A stretch of DNA of 64,000 nucleotides from Ehretia macrophylla (taxonomy: Eukaryota; Streptophyta; Magnoliopsida; Boraginales; Ehretiaceae): assembly GCA_037974665.1 (NCBI GenBank), contig CM075768.1:67483816-67547815 (forward strand), given 5' to 3'. The translations under genes and the position numbers were made by a program. The notes under the pieces were generated by a model, which had not been told where the DNA came from, made no database searches, and saw nothing but the letters and a program-made list of their open reading frames with translations. Each line of letters begins with the position of its first letter. Positions within the stretch are counted from its first letter, which is position 1. Positions 10,569-21,393 of the stretch are shown one piece after another.

Positions 10569-11956
10569 AAAAGGAAGCATTGAGTCGAGCCAACGACAGT
10601 AAACAAAGGCGCTGCTTGGGAGGCAACCCAAGGGTAGTTTATCTTACTGGCTGACATTAAATGGATCTAGGTATTTTATTTTTTTTAGATATTAGTTAGT
10701 TTGATATTTTTATTGTTTCACAGAGTCGGCTTCAGTGCCTCCCAGAGTTCGGAGCCTTTGTATGGGGATGTAAATAGGGTCGGCCAACAAAAAAAAGAAA
10801 AAAAATATATAAATATATATAAAATAGGAAAAAAAATAAAAAAAAAAACAAAAAAAAAAACAAAGTATAAAAAGGCCTTTGTTTCCTATTATTTTGATTT
10901 TTCTTTTTTTTTTGGGCTTCACTGAATAGTTGCAGATTTACAGTATTACTTTTCTTATCTCTCACAAGTGCTTCAGGTGTGTCTTCCTACAGACTCTATT
11001 TCTCTTACTTCACTTGCTTTCATGTTTCTACTAATCTTTTCATCAATTTGCCAGTTTATTTTTACTCATTGAGGACAATGAAAAGTTTTAAGTGTGGGGG
11101 AGGGAATTTAGGTTGGGTTTTAATTTGTTTTTTTTTTTTAATAAAAAAAAATGTGGTTTTAAATGTTTTCTGTGCATGGGATGAGCAACGTGCGATTAAG
11201 CTTAAGAGATTTAGAACATGATTGAATAGGTACTCTTTCCACTTAGAGTTAATTGGTTTAGTTATTTTTCTTGAGCATGGTGTGACTGAATTACGTAGAC
11301 AAAAGCTGGTGAGATTTTGAGCCTTTAGACTGACACATCCATAATCAGTCTCATTTTTATTTTTTTTTCATGAGAAATATTCTTCCATGGATGTGTTTCT
11401 CTAGAACTTGCCTTGATTCTCTTCGAGGTCACATTGACGCATGCATGCATGAACATGATTAAGGCCTTCTCTGATTTAGCTACATAAGCCAAATAGCCTA
11501 CCTTGTATTTAAATTTTCCATTTGTTAAACCCTTTTGAGCCTTGCTCCGCTAGTTTTGATGGCTTTTGAGCTACATTCCCAAATATTTCCCACCTTTGTC
11601 CTTAAGCCCCGTTACAACCCTTGAAAAGTCCTTACGATTTGTGTTATACATGTGATCTTAATGGTGGAGAATGAGAAGATATGCAAGCCTATGGTAGATC
11701 ATTTTCATTGGAATGAATTTGAGCGAAACACATACCCTTCAAACACATGAGAGTCGAGCGTTTATCTTTGTGAGGGTCTACATATTCCGTTACTCCATCT
11801 TTTAGTGAGAATGCTTACTAAGGAATTATAAGTTGGTTAAGAATGTTTGTTCATGATGTGTTATGAGTTTTGAAGAGCTTGATTGTTCTTTGTTGATGGC
11901 ACTGCAACTTTGGTCTTTTTAAAAATTTGAGTTTTGCCCGACGACGAGCAAAGGCC
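10569..11956 (+). other. Non-coding 3' region of the element
   Basis: About 1.4 kb without convincing coding sequence where the polymerase genes of a complete element would lie. It includes GCTGCTTGGGAGGCAACCCA (10611-10630), A-rich and T-rich runs at 10790-10915, and an internal purine tract at 11090. Confidence 0.75.
11090..11108 (+). other. Internal polypurine-tract-like motif
   Basis: AAGTGTGGGGGAGGGAATT closely copies the true tract at 11957 but lies about 870 bases earlier, just after GAGGACAATG. It may be a vestigial 3' LTR boundary or a second priming site. Confidence 0.5.
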
Positions 11957-11971
11957 AAGTGTGGGGGAATT
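11957..11971 (+). other. Polypurine tract for plus-strand priming
   Basis: AAGTGTGGGGGAATT lies directly against the TG of the 3' LTR, as expected. Confidence 0.85.
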
Positions 11972-13384
11972 TGATAAGAATGCAAAATGTCATATTTCTC
12001 TCCATTAAAGTTTAATATTTTACACCAATTTAATGCCTAAATACACTCATTATCTTTATATTTTGATTTAGGATGCGAACGGAGTAGTTAAGTGCAAAAT
12101 AAAGCTAAATCGCGCAATTCTGGACAGCTTTGACACTGTTACGTTTTTTGGGCATAACTCTCTCATACGAACTCCGATTGAGGTGATTCAAGATGTTTTG
12201 GAAATCCAAGAAGAAGATCTACAACTTTCATGTTTTGAGTTTTGAGAAAGAAAGGCTGCAGAAGAGCCGAAATTGGACGTGAAGTTGCTGCACCTGTGCT
12301 ATTTAGTGTTATGGAATATTATTTATCTAAAAGCTTCTAGTTGATGGTGGAGGATGTGGTGCACGAAAATTCTAACTATTTTAGCTATCCTAATTGTATT
12401 AGGACTTTTCTAGTTGTTTTAGGCTTTTCTAGTTATATTAGGAGTTTACTTCACCTTTAATATTTTCTTATTCTATTTAGATTAGGATTCCATTATCTTA
12501 TGGGATCTCGTAGGCTTCACAAACTATAAAGAGGAGGGAAAAATCATAAGATTTCGACGACCTCTTTTTCTCTCCCTTTTTCTCCTTCAAGATTTCTTCA
12601 TGGCTCTGCGTGGCTAAACTTTTATTCTTGGTTGAAGGAAATTGAAGCCTCGGAATCATAACAACTGTGAGATCTAATTAGTTTTTACTGTTTAATTTAT
12701 GCTTTAAGTATTGAATGTTCTTCTTCTTTATTTATATGATTCTTTCGTTTAATTGCTAGGGTGGCCAACTAGTTTATTATTCGTTATAATCTATCGCTAA
12801 GTTAGATATCAAATCCGTAATTGTTTGATCCCTTTAATTTGCGAAGCAACTAAGATTTAATAATTTGCTGCGTCAGAGATTATTAGATTTTAGGAAGAAC
12901 GTTCAACTAAATTAAATGCAACCGCGTGTGTTTGTGTTGTTTAGCTTCATCGATCTGTCTAATTCTTAAGGATGCTACTAGATTAAACCTTTAGCGCGTG
13001 TCTGAGGTTGTTTAGTGGTTAGGGTTAATTAGGTCGCATGTATTCTAATTAACTACGACAAATGAGAGATAGGAAAATAATTCCAACGGTGAATATTTAA
13101 AGTTTGAATTGATATATACTTGCATCAATGATCAGTTACAAGATTCCGATGGTGGATGTTGACTTAGACCAAGGTTCGTCTTCTTAATTAAATTCAATAT
13201 TTTTAAATTCAGTAATTTTTCTTAAGTTTCCTTCATATAATCAACCCCCCCCCCCCCCCCCCAACCTTGTTTACGTAACACAAATTAGGCTAGAGACTCT
13301 CTGTGGGAACGATCCTTACTCACACTACTACATATATTTTTCGGAGTACAGGTTTTATTTTTGGTTGCCTGCGACAGCACACCA
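11972..13384 (+). repeat. 3' LTR of the Athila-like element
   Basis: Same ends as the 5' LTR, directly preceded by the polypurine tract and followed by ACCCC and 5S spacer. The most obvious length difference is a longer C-run near 13246-13262. Confidence 0.95.
12524..12531 (+). promoter_or_regulatory. TATA box in 3' LTR
   Basis: CTATAAAG at the place matching 6879-6886. If active it could start transcription towards the downstream 5S units. Confidence 0.55.
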
Positions 13385-13389
13385 ACCCC
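13385..13389 (+). repeat. Target site duplication, right (ACCCC)
   Basis: Follows the 3' LTR and runs straight into the normal C and T-tract of the 5S spacer. Confidence 0.92.
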
Positions 13390-13947
13390 CTTTTCAATTT
13401 TTTTTGCCCTGGTTAGAGTTGCCAAGATACTTTATCCACCAAATCTCTATTACCGAATCCCACGAAACATTGGACAAGACAACTTCGCTTCACGTAGAGG
13501 CCGGGCCCGCAAACCGAGGGCGTAGGGTTTGTGACCAAGTCTCCGTTGCTCTGATGCCCATAACTTTTGATCCGTAAGGAGTTATGCGGCACACAGCATA
13601 CCGTTGCAAAGCTCTCTGAGAGCTCTACGACGAGGGCAGCCAGCTTGATCGCTATGCCCATTTATGGAGCCCAAAATCGAACATTTTCATCAGTTTCAAA
13701 CTACATTTCATCTTTTGCCCTGTTTTTCAGTCTCGGATCGTACGTCGTGAGCTGTTAAAAGGATGACAACTTGAATCTCGGTACATCAGAGGGCCCTACA
13801 ATGTGTCGATATCACGTCTTGCGAGGATCCTACGTTGTTGAAGCGGATGGGTTGTCGTTAAGCCCATTGGGACTTTTGAATGCGCCATTTCTCTAGGCTG
13901 GCACTGTGAACTGTTAACATATATAGGAATTGTGCCCTCAACATGAC

Positions 13948-14066
13948 GGGTGCAATTATACCAGCACTAATGCACAGGATCCCATCAGAACTCCGAAGTT
14001 AAGCGTGCTTGGGCGAGAGTAGTACTAGGATGGGTGACCCCTTGAGAAGTCCTCGTGTTGCACCCT
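13948..14066 (+). rRNA. 5S rRNA gene
   Basis: First full unit after the Athila-like element; six substitutions (G7A, C10T, C29A, C95T, G98A, C119T). The A-box and intermediate element are intact. Confidence 0.95.
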
Positions 14067-14089
14067 CTTTAAAATTTTTTTTTCCCTGG

Positions 14090-14097
14090 TTAGGGTT
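14090..14097 (+). promoter_or_regulatory. TTAGGGTT telo-box-like motif in spacer (representative)
   Basis: TTAGGGTT, the complement of AACCCTAA, lies shortly after the terminator in most units of both types. It matches the plant telo-box core at eight bases. Units with a mutated or missing copy include 22070 (TTCGGGTT) and 62210 (lost in a 6-bp deletion). Confidence 0.5.
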
Positions 14098-14199
14098 GCT
14101 AAGATACTTTATCTACCAAATCTCTATTACCCAATCCCACGGAACATTGGGCAAGACAACTTCGCTTGACGTAGAGGCCGGGCCCGCAAACCGAGGAAC

Positions 14200-14207
14200 T
14201 AGGGTTT
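14200..14207 (+). promoter_or_regulatory. TAGGGTTT telo-box (AAACCCTA) in type A spacer (representative)
   Basis: TAGGGTTT is an exact AAACCCTA telo-box on the minus strand, found in nearly every A unit. In B the same site is TAGGGCTT, so the motif is lost throughout that sub-array. Binding by telomere-repeat-binding or Pur-alpha proteins is known for such boxes elsewhere and is only inferred here. Confidence 0.5.
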
Positions 14208-14286
14208 GTGACCAGGTCTCCGTCGCTCTGGTGCCCATAACTTTTGATTCGTAAGGAGTTACGCGGCGCACAACATACCGTTGCAA

Positions 14287-14301
14287 AGCTCTCTGAGAGC
14301 T
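14287..14301 (+). repeat. Spacer palindrome AGCTCTCTGAGAGCT (representative)
   Basis: A perfect 7-bp inverted repeat around one central base. Type B has C in the centre (AGCTCTCCGAGAGCT), so the arms stay paired. It is kept in most units, but eroded in the higher-order repeat monomers with CTCCTAGAGGTC or CTCCTAGGTCTC. Confidence 0.6.
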
Positions 14302-14534
14302 CTACGACGAGGATAGCCAGCTTGCTCGTTGTGCCCCTTTTTGGAGCTCAAAATCGAACGTTTTCATCAATTTCAGGCCACTTTTGTTCTTTTGCTATAT
14401 TTTTCTGTCCCGGATCGTACGTCGTGAGCTGTTAAATGGACGAAAACCTGACTCGCGGGACATCAGAGGGCCCTACAACGTGTCGATATCACATCTTGCG
14501 AGGATGCTACGTTGTTAAAGCGGATGGGTTGTCG

Positions 14535-14563
14535 TTAAGCCCATTGGGCCTTTCGAATGGGCC
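14535..14563 (+). promoter_or_regulatory. GCCCATT/AATGGGC inverted repeat with Site II-like motifs (representative)
   Basis: GCCCATT (14539-14545) pairs with AATGGGC (14556-14562) around a 10-base loop. The segment also contains AGCCCA, TGGGCC and TGGGCC, the Site II motif (TGGGCY) of plant ribosomal-protein and cell-cycle promoters bound by TCP factors. It lies about 60-90 bp before the next 5S gene and is conserved in both sub-arrays. The regulatory role is inferred. Three rearrangement junctions fall in or beside this site in other units. Confidence 0.5.
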
Positions 14564-14624
14564 ATCTCTCTAGGCTGGGAGTGTGAACCGTTAACACATA
14601 TAAGAATTGTGCCATCAATATGAT

Positions 14625-14743
14625 GGGTGCGAATATACCAGTACTAATGCACCGAATCCCATCAGAACTCCGAAGTTAAGCGTGTTTGGGCGAGAGTACT
14701 ACTAAGATGGGTGACCCCCTGGGAAGTCCTCGTGTTGTACCCC
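14625..14743 (+). rRNA. 5S rRNA gene
   Basis: Eight substitutions: T9A, C10T, C18T, G31A, C61T, G75C, G81A, C114T. Confidence 0.94.
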
Positions 14744-15301
14744 TTTTTAATTTTTTTTTGCCCTGGTTAGGGTTGCCAAGATACTTTATCCACCAAATCT
14801 CTATTACCGAATCCCACGGAACATTGGGCAAGAGAACTTCACTTCACGTAGAGACCGGGCCGACAAATCGAGGGCGTAGGGTTTGTGACCAGGTCTCCGT
14901 CGCTCCGGTGCCCATAACTTTTGATCCGTATGGAGTTACGCGGCGCACAGCATACCGTTGCAAAGCTCTCTGAGAGTTCTACGACGGGGGTAGCCAGCTT
15001 GCTTGTTATGCCCATTTTTGGAGCCCAAAATCGAACATTTTGATCAGTTTCAGGCCACTTTTGTTCTTTGGCCCTATTTTTTCGTCCCGAATCGTACGTC
15101 GCGAGCTGCTAAAAGGACGACAACCTGACTCGCGGTACATCAGAGGGCCCTATAACGTGTCGATGTCACGTCTTGCGAGGATGATACGCTGTTGAAGCGG
15201 ATGGGTTGTCGTTAAGCCCATTGGGCCTTCCGAATGGGCCATCTCTCTAGGCTGGGATTGTGAACCATTAACACATATAAGAATTGTGCCCTCAACATGA
15301 C

Positions 15302-15420
15302 GGGTGCGATCATACCAGTACTAATGCACCGGATCCCATCAGAACTCTGAAGTTAAGCGTGCTTGGGCGACAGTAGTACTCGGATGGGTGACCCCTTGGC
15401 CAGTCCTCGTCTTGCACCTC
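15302..15420 (+). rRNA. 5S rRNA gene, divergent copy
   Basis: Nine substitutions, including G70C in the intermediate element, A80C, G99C, A100C and G110C. Confidence 0.93.
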
Positions 15421-15978
15421 CTTTTCAATTTTTTATGCCCTGGTTAGGGTTGCCAAGATACTTTATCCACCAAATCTCTATTACCGAATCCTACGGGACA
15501 TTGGGCAAGACAACTTCACTTCACGTAGAGGCCGGGCCCGCAAACCGATGGCGTAGGGTTTGTGACCAGGTCTCTGTCGCTCCGATGCCCATAACTTTTG
15601 ATTCGTAAGGAGTAATGCGGCGCACAACATACCGTTACAAAGCTCTCTGAGAGCTCTACGACGGGGGCAGCCAGCTTTCTCGCTGTGCCCATTTTTGGAG
15701 CCCAAAATCGAACATTTTCATACAATTCAGTCCACTTTTCTTCTTTTGCCCTATTTTTTCGTCCCGGATCGTATGTCGTGAGCTATTAAAAGGAGGACAA
15801 CCTGGCTCGCTGTACATCAAAGGGCCCTACAACGTGTCGATATCACGTCTTGCAAGGATGCAGCATTGTTGAAGCAGATGGGTTGTCGTTAAGCCCATTG
15901 GGCCTTATGAATGCGCCATCTCTCTAGGTTGGCATTGTGAACCGCTAACACATATAGGAATTGTGCCCTCAACAAGAC

Positions 15979-16097
15979 GGGTGCGATTATACCAGCACTA
16001 ATGCACCGGATCCCATCAGTACTCCGAAGTTAAGCGTGCTTGGGCGAGAGTAGTACTAGGATGGGTGACCCCCTGAGAAGTCCCCGTGTTGTACCCC
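15979..16097 (+). rRNA. 5S rRNA gene
   Basis: Five substitutions (C10T, A42T, G98A, T106C, C114T); internal control boxes essentially intact. Confidence 0.95.
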
Positions 16098-16655
16098 CTT
16101 TTCAATTTTTTTTTCCTTGGCTAGGGTTGCCAAGATACTTTATCCACCAAATCTCTATTACCGAATCCCACGGAACATTGGGCAAGACAACTTCGCTTCA
16201 CTTAGAGGCCGGGCCCACAAACTGAGGGCATAGGGTTTGTGACCAGGTCTCCGTCGCTCCGGTGCCCATAACTTTTGATCCGTAAGGAGTTACGCGGCGC
16301 ACAGCATACCGTTGCAAAGCTCTCTCAGAGTTCTACGACGGGGGTAGCCAGCTTACTCGCTATGCCCACTTTTGGAGCCCAAAATCAAACGTTTTCATCA
16401 GTTTCAGGCTACTTTTGTTCTTTTGCTCCATTTTTCCGTCCCGGATTGTACGTCGTGAGCTGTTAAAAGGACGACAACCTGACTCGCGGTACATCAGAGG
16501 GCCCTAAATCATGTCGATATCCTGTCTTGCGAGGATGCTACGTCGTTGAAGCGGATGGGTTGTCGTTAAGCCCATTGGGCGTTTTGAATGGGCTATCTCT
16601 CTAGGCTGGCACTGTGAACCGTTAACACATATAGGAATTGTGCCCTCAACATGAG

Positions 16656-16774
16656 GGGTGCGATCATACCAGCACTAATGCACCGGATCCCATCAGAACT
16701 CCAAAGTTAAGCATGCTTGGGCGAGAGTAGTACTAGGATGGGTGACCCCCTAGGAAGTCCTCGTGTTGCACCTT
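16656..16774 (+). rRNA. 5S rRNA gene
   Basis: Five substitutions: G48A, G58A, G97A, C118T, C119T, all C-to-T or G-to-A. Confidence 0.95.
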
Positions 16775-17331
16775 CTTTTCAAATTTTTTTGCCCTGGTTA
16801 GGGTTGCCAAGATACTTTATCAACCAAATCTCTATTACCGAATCCCACGGAACATTGGGCAAGACAACTTCGCTTCAGGTAGAGACCGGGCCGGCAAACC
16901 GAGGGCGTAGGGTTTGTGACCAGGTCTCCGTCGCTGCGGTGCCCATAACTTTTGATCCGTAAGGAGTTACGCGGCACACAACATACCGTTGCAAAGCTTT
17001 CTGAGAGCACTACGACGGTGGTAGCCAGCTTGCTCGCTGTGCCCATTTTGGAGCCCAAAATCGAACGTTTTCTTCAGTTTCAGGCCACTTTTGTTCTTTT
17101 GCTCTATTTTTTCGTCCCGGATCGTACGTCGTGAGCTGTTAAAAGGATGACAACCTGACTCATGGGACATCAGAGGGCCCTACAATGTGTCGATATCACG
17201 TTTTGCGAGGATGCTGCGTTGTTGAAGCGGATGGGCTGTCGTTAAGCCCATTGGGCCTTTTGAATGGGCCATCTCTCTAGGCTGGCACTGTGAACCGTTA
17301 ACACATATAGGAATTGTGCCCTCAATATGAC

Positions 17332-17450
17332 TGGTGCGATCATACCAGCACTGATGCATCGGATCCCATCAGAACTCCAAAGTTAAGGGTGCTTGGGCGA
17401 GAGTAGTACTAGGATGGGTTACTCTCTGGGAAGTCCTCGTGTTATACCCC
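17332..17450 (+). rRNA. 5S rRNA gene, divergent copy
   Basis: Ten substitutions, including C57G (A-box), G89T, C92T and C94T (C-box) and G113A/C114T near the 3' end. Confidence 0.93.
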
Positions 17451-18009
17451 CTTTTCAATATTTTATTCCCCTGGTTAGGGTAGCCAAGTTACTTTATCCA
17501 CCAAATCTCTATTACCGAATCCCGCGGAACATTGGGCAAGACAACTTTGCTTCACGTAGAGGCCGGGCTCGCAAATCAAGGGCGTAGGGTTTGTCACCAG
17601 GTCTCCATCGCTCTGGTGCCCATAACTTTTGATCTGTAAGGTGTTACGCGACGCACAACATACCGTTGCAAAGCTCTCTGAGAGCTCTACGATAGGGGTA
17701 GCTAGCTTGCTCTCTTTGTCCATTTTTGGAGCCCAAAATCTATCGTTTTCATCAGTTTCAGGCCATTTTTGTTCTTTTGCACTATTTTTCCGTCCCGGAT
17801 CGTACGTCGTGAGCTGTTAAAAGGACGACAACCTGACTCGCGGGACATCAGAGGGCCCTACAATGTGTCGATATCACGTCTTGTAAGGATGCTGTGCGGT
17901 TGAAGCGGATGGGTTGTCGTTAAGCCCATTGGGCCTTTCGAATGGGTCATCTCTCTAGGCTGGGATTGTGAACCGTTAACACATATAAGAATTGTGCCCT
18001 CAACATTAT

Positions 18010-18128
18010 GGGTGCGATCATACCTGCACTAATGCACCGGATCCCATCAGAACACTAAAGGTAAGCGTGCTTGGGCGAGAGTAGTACTAGGATGGGTGAC
18101 CCCCTGGCATGTCCTCGTGTTGCACCTC
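18010..18128 (+). rRNA. 5S rRNA gene
   Basis: About eight substitutions: A16T, T45A, C47T, G48A, T52G, G99C, A101T, C118T. The A-box edge is altered. Confidence 0.94.
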
Positions 18129-18686
18129 CTTTTCAATTTTTGTTGCCCTGGTTAGGGTTGCCAAGATACTTTATCCACCAAATCTCTATTACTGAATCCC
18201 ACGGAACTTTGGGCAAGACAACTTCGCTTCACGTAGAGGCCAGGCCCGCAAACCGAGGGCATAGGGTTTGTGACCAGGTCTCCGTCGCTCCGATGCCCAT
18301 AACTTTTGATCCATAAGGAGTTACGCGGTGCACAGCATTCCGTTACAAAGCACTCTAAGAGCTCTACGACGGGGGTAGCCAGCTTGCTCGCTGTGCCCAT
18401 TTTTGGAGCCCAAAATCAAACATTTTCATCAGTTTCAGGCCACTTTTCTTCTTTTACCCTATTTTTTCGTCCCGGATCGTATGTCGTGAGCTGTTAAAAG
18501 GTCGAAAACCTCACTCGCGGGACATCAGATGGCCCTACAATGTGTCGATATCACGTCTTGCAAGGATGCTGCGTTGTTGAAGTGGATGGGTTGTCGTTAA
18601 GCCGATTGGGCATTTTGAATGGGCCATCTCTCTAGGCTGGGACTTTGAACCGTTAACACTTATAGGAATTGTGCCCTCAACATGAC

Positions 18687-18805
18687 GGGTGCGATCATAC
18701 CAGCACTAATGCACCGGATCCCATCAGAACTCCGAAGTTAAGCGTGCTTGGGCGAGCGTAGTACTAGGATGGGTGATCCCTTGGGAAGTCCTCGTGTTGT
18801 ACCCC
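18687..18805 (+). rRNA. 5S rRNA gene, near consensus
   Basis: Four substitutions: A71C, C91T, C95T, C114T. Confidence 0.96.
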
Positions 18806-19363
18806 CTTTTCAATTTTTTTTGCCCGGGTTAGGGTTGCCAAGATACTTTATCCACCAAATCTCTATTACCGAATCCCACGGAACATTGGGCAAGACAACT
18901 TCGCTTCACATAGAGGCCGGGCCCGCAAACCTAGGGCGTAGGGTTTGTGACGAGGTCTCCGTCGCTCTGGTGCCCATAACTTTTGATCCGTAAGGAGTTA
19001 CGCGGTGCACAGCATACCATTGCAAAGCTCTCTGAGAGCTCTACGACGGGGGTTGCCAGTTTGCTCGCAGTGCCCCTTTTTGGAGCCCAAAATCAAACGA
19101 TTTCATCAGTTTCAAGCCACTTTTCTTCTTTTGCCCTGTTTTTCCGTCCCGAAACGTACGTCATGAGCTGTTAAAAAGACGACAACCTCACTCGTGGTAC
19201 ATCAGAGGGCCCTACAACATGTCGATATAACGTCTTGCGAGGATGCTGCATTGTTGAAGCGGATGGGTTATCGTTAAGCCCATTAGGCTTTTTGAATGGG
19301 TCATCTCTCTAAACTGGGACTATGAACCGTTAACACATATAGGAATTGTGCCCTCAACATGAC

Positions 19364-19482
19364 GGGTGCGATCATACCAGCACTAATGCACCGGATTCCA
19401 TCAGAACTCCGAAGTTAAGCGTGCATGGGCGAGAGTAGTACTAGGATGGGTGACCCCCTTGGAAGTCCTCGTGTTGCACCCA
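19364..19482 (+). rRNA. 5S rRNA gene, near consensus
   Basis: Four substitutions: C34T, T62A, G97T, C119A. Confidence 0.96.
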
Positions 19483-20040
19483 ATTTTCAATTTTTTTTGC
19501 CCTGGTTAGGGTTGCCAAGATACTTTGTCCGCCAAATCTCTATTACCGAATCCCACGGAACATTGGGCAAGACAATTTCGCTTCACGTAGAGGCCGGGCA
19601 CGCAAACCTAGGGCATAGGGTTTGTGACCAGGTCTCCGTCGCTCTGGTGCCTATAACTTTTGATCCGTAAGTAGTTACGCGGCGCACAGCATATCGTTGC
19701 AAAGCTCTCTGAGAGCTCTACGTCGGGGGCAGCCAGCTTGCTCGTAGTGCCCAATTTTGGAGCCCAAAATCGAATGTTTTCATCAGTTTCAGGCCACTTT
19801 TCTTCTTTTGCCCTGCTTTTTCGTCTCGGATCGTATGTTGTGAGCTGTTAAAAGGACGACAACCAGACTCGCGGTATATCAGAGGGAACTACAATGTGTC
19901 AATATCACGTCTTGCGGGGATACTACGTTGTTGAAGCGGATGGGTTGTCGTTAAGCCCATTGGGCCTTTTAAATGGGCCATCTCTCTAAACTGGGACTGT
20001 GAACCGTTTACACATATAGGAATTGTGCCCTCAACATGAC

Positions 20041-20159
20041 TGGTGCGATCATGCCAGCACTAATTAACCGGATCCCATCAGATCTCCGAAGTTAAGCGTG
20101 CTTGGGCGAGAGTAGTACTAGGATGGGTGACCCCCTGCGATGTCCACGTGTTGCACCAC
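20041..20159 (+). rRNA. 5S rRNA gene, divergent copy
   Basis: Nine substitutions: G1T, A13G, G25T, C26A, A43T, G98C, A101T, T106A, C118A. The A-box is intact. Confidence 0.93.
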
Positions 20160-20717
20160 CTTTTCACCTTTTTTAGCCCTGGTTAGGGTTGCCAAGATAC
20201 TTTATCAACCAAATCTCTATTACCGAACCCAGCAGAACATTGGGCAAGCCAACTTCGCTTCACGTAGAGGCCGGGCCCGCAAACCGAGGGCGTAGGGTTT
20301 GTAACTAGGTCTCCGTTGCTCCGGTGCCCATAACTTTTGATCTGTAAGCAGTTACACGGCGCACTGCATACCGTTGCAATGCTCTGTGAGAGCTCTACGA
20401 TGGGGGCAGCCAGCTTGCTCACTGTACCAATTTTTGGAGCCAAAAATAGAACGTTTTCATTAGTTTCAGGCCACTTTTCTTCTTTTGCCCTATTTTTCCG
20501 TCCCGGATCGTACGTCGTATGCTGTTAAAAGGACGACAACTGGACTCGTGGTACATCAGAGGGCCGTACAACGTGTCGATATCACGTCTTGCGAGGATGC
20601 TGCGTTGTTGAAGCGGATGGGTTGTCGTTAAGCCCATTGGGCCTTTTGAATGGGCCATCTCACTAGGCTGGCACTGTGAACCGTTAACACATATAGGAAT
20701 TGTGCCCTCCACATGAC

Positions 20718-20836
20718 GGGTGCGATCATATCAGCACTAATGCACATGATCCAATCAGAAATCCGAAGTTAAGCGTGCTTGGAGGAAAGTAGTACTAGGA
20801 TGGGCAACCCCCTGGGAAGTCCTCGTGTTGCAACCC
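20718..20836 (+). rRNA. 5S rRNA gene, divergent copy
   Basis: About ten substitutions, with G66A, C67G and G70A destroying the intermediate element, T88C/G89A in the C-box, and one extra A in the 3' TTGCAACCC end. Likely inactive. Confidence 0.92.
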
Positions 20837-21393
20837 CATTTTCATTTTATTTGCCCTGGTTAGGGTTGCCAAGATACTTTATCCACCAAATCTCTATTAC
20901 CAAATCCCACGGAACATTGGGCAAGACAACTTCGCTTCACGTAGAGACCGGCCCACAAACCGATGGCGTAGGGTTTGTGACCAGGTCTCCGTTGCTCCGG
21001 TGCCCATAACTTTTGATCCGTAAGAAGTTACGTGGCGCACAGCATACCGTTGCAAAGCACTCTAAAAGCTCTACGACGGGGGCAACCAACTTGCTTACTT
21101 TGCCCATTTTTGGAGCCCAAAATCGAACATTTTCATCAGTTTCAGGCCGCTTTTGTTCTTTTGCTCTAGTTTTTCATCCCGTATCGTACGTCGTGTGCTA
21201 TTAAAAGGACGACAACCTGACTCGCTGGACATCAGAGGGCCCTTCATCGTGTCGATATCACGTCTTGCGAGGATGCTGCGTTGTTGAAGCGGATGGGTTG
21301 TTGTTAAGCCCATTGGGCATTTTGAATGTGCCATCTCTCTAGGCTGGAACTGTGAACCGTTAACACATTTAGGAATTTTTCCCTCAACGAGAC

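Larger units (their letters stand above)
6326..13384 (+). mobile_element. Non-autonomous Ty3/gypsy LTR retrotransposon (Athila-like), 7,059 bp
   Basis: A complete element inserted directly after nucleotide 119 of the 5S gene at 6207. It has TG...CA LTRs of 1,410 and 1,413 bp, a perfect 5-bp target duplication (ACCCC), a tRNA-Asp primer site, a gag region, an aspartic protease region and a polypurine tract. After the protease there is only about 1.4 kb of non-coding DNA before the 3' LTR. No reverse transcriptase, RNase H or integrase motif appears in any frame, so it must borrow enzymes from a full relative. The LTRs differ at roughly 40 of 1,410 positions by eye (near 3%), which at a commonly used plant rate of 1.3e-8 per site per year means about one million years. 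The Athila label rests on the primer site, LTR length and gag style; the missing polymerase prevents firm placement. Confidence 0.9.

Noticed and set aside
10701-10965. Small frames rich in Lys or Phe
   Set aside because: Low-complexity translations of A-rich and T-rich runs in the 3' non-coding part of the element.
10569-11971. Hidden reverse transcriptase or integrase
   Set aside because: I looked for YxDD-like and integrase HHCC/DDE motifs in the listed frames and found none; no frame is long enough.
6326-13384. Cassandra-type element (LTR carrying a 5S promoter)
   Set aside because: The LTRs contain no 5S-like A-box or C-box sequence, and the element is 7 kb with gag and protease. The neighbouring 5S gene belongs to the host array.
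14009-14254. Repeated open frames of 60-86 aa (starting GESSTRMGDP...) in nearly every unit, both strands
   Set aside because: They read through the 5S gene and spacer, start at non-ATG codons inside the 5S gene, and recur only because the DNA is tandemly repeated. Frames break in many units, with no sign of protein-level conservation.
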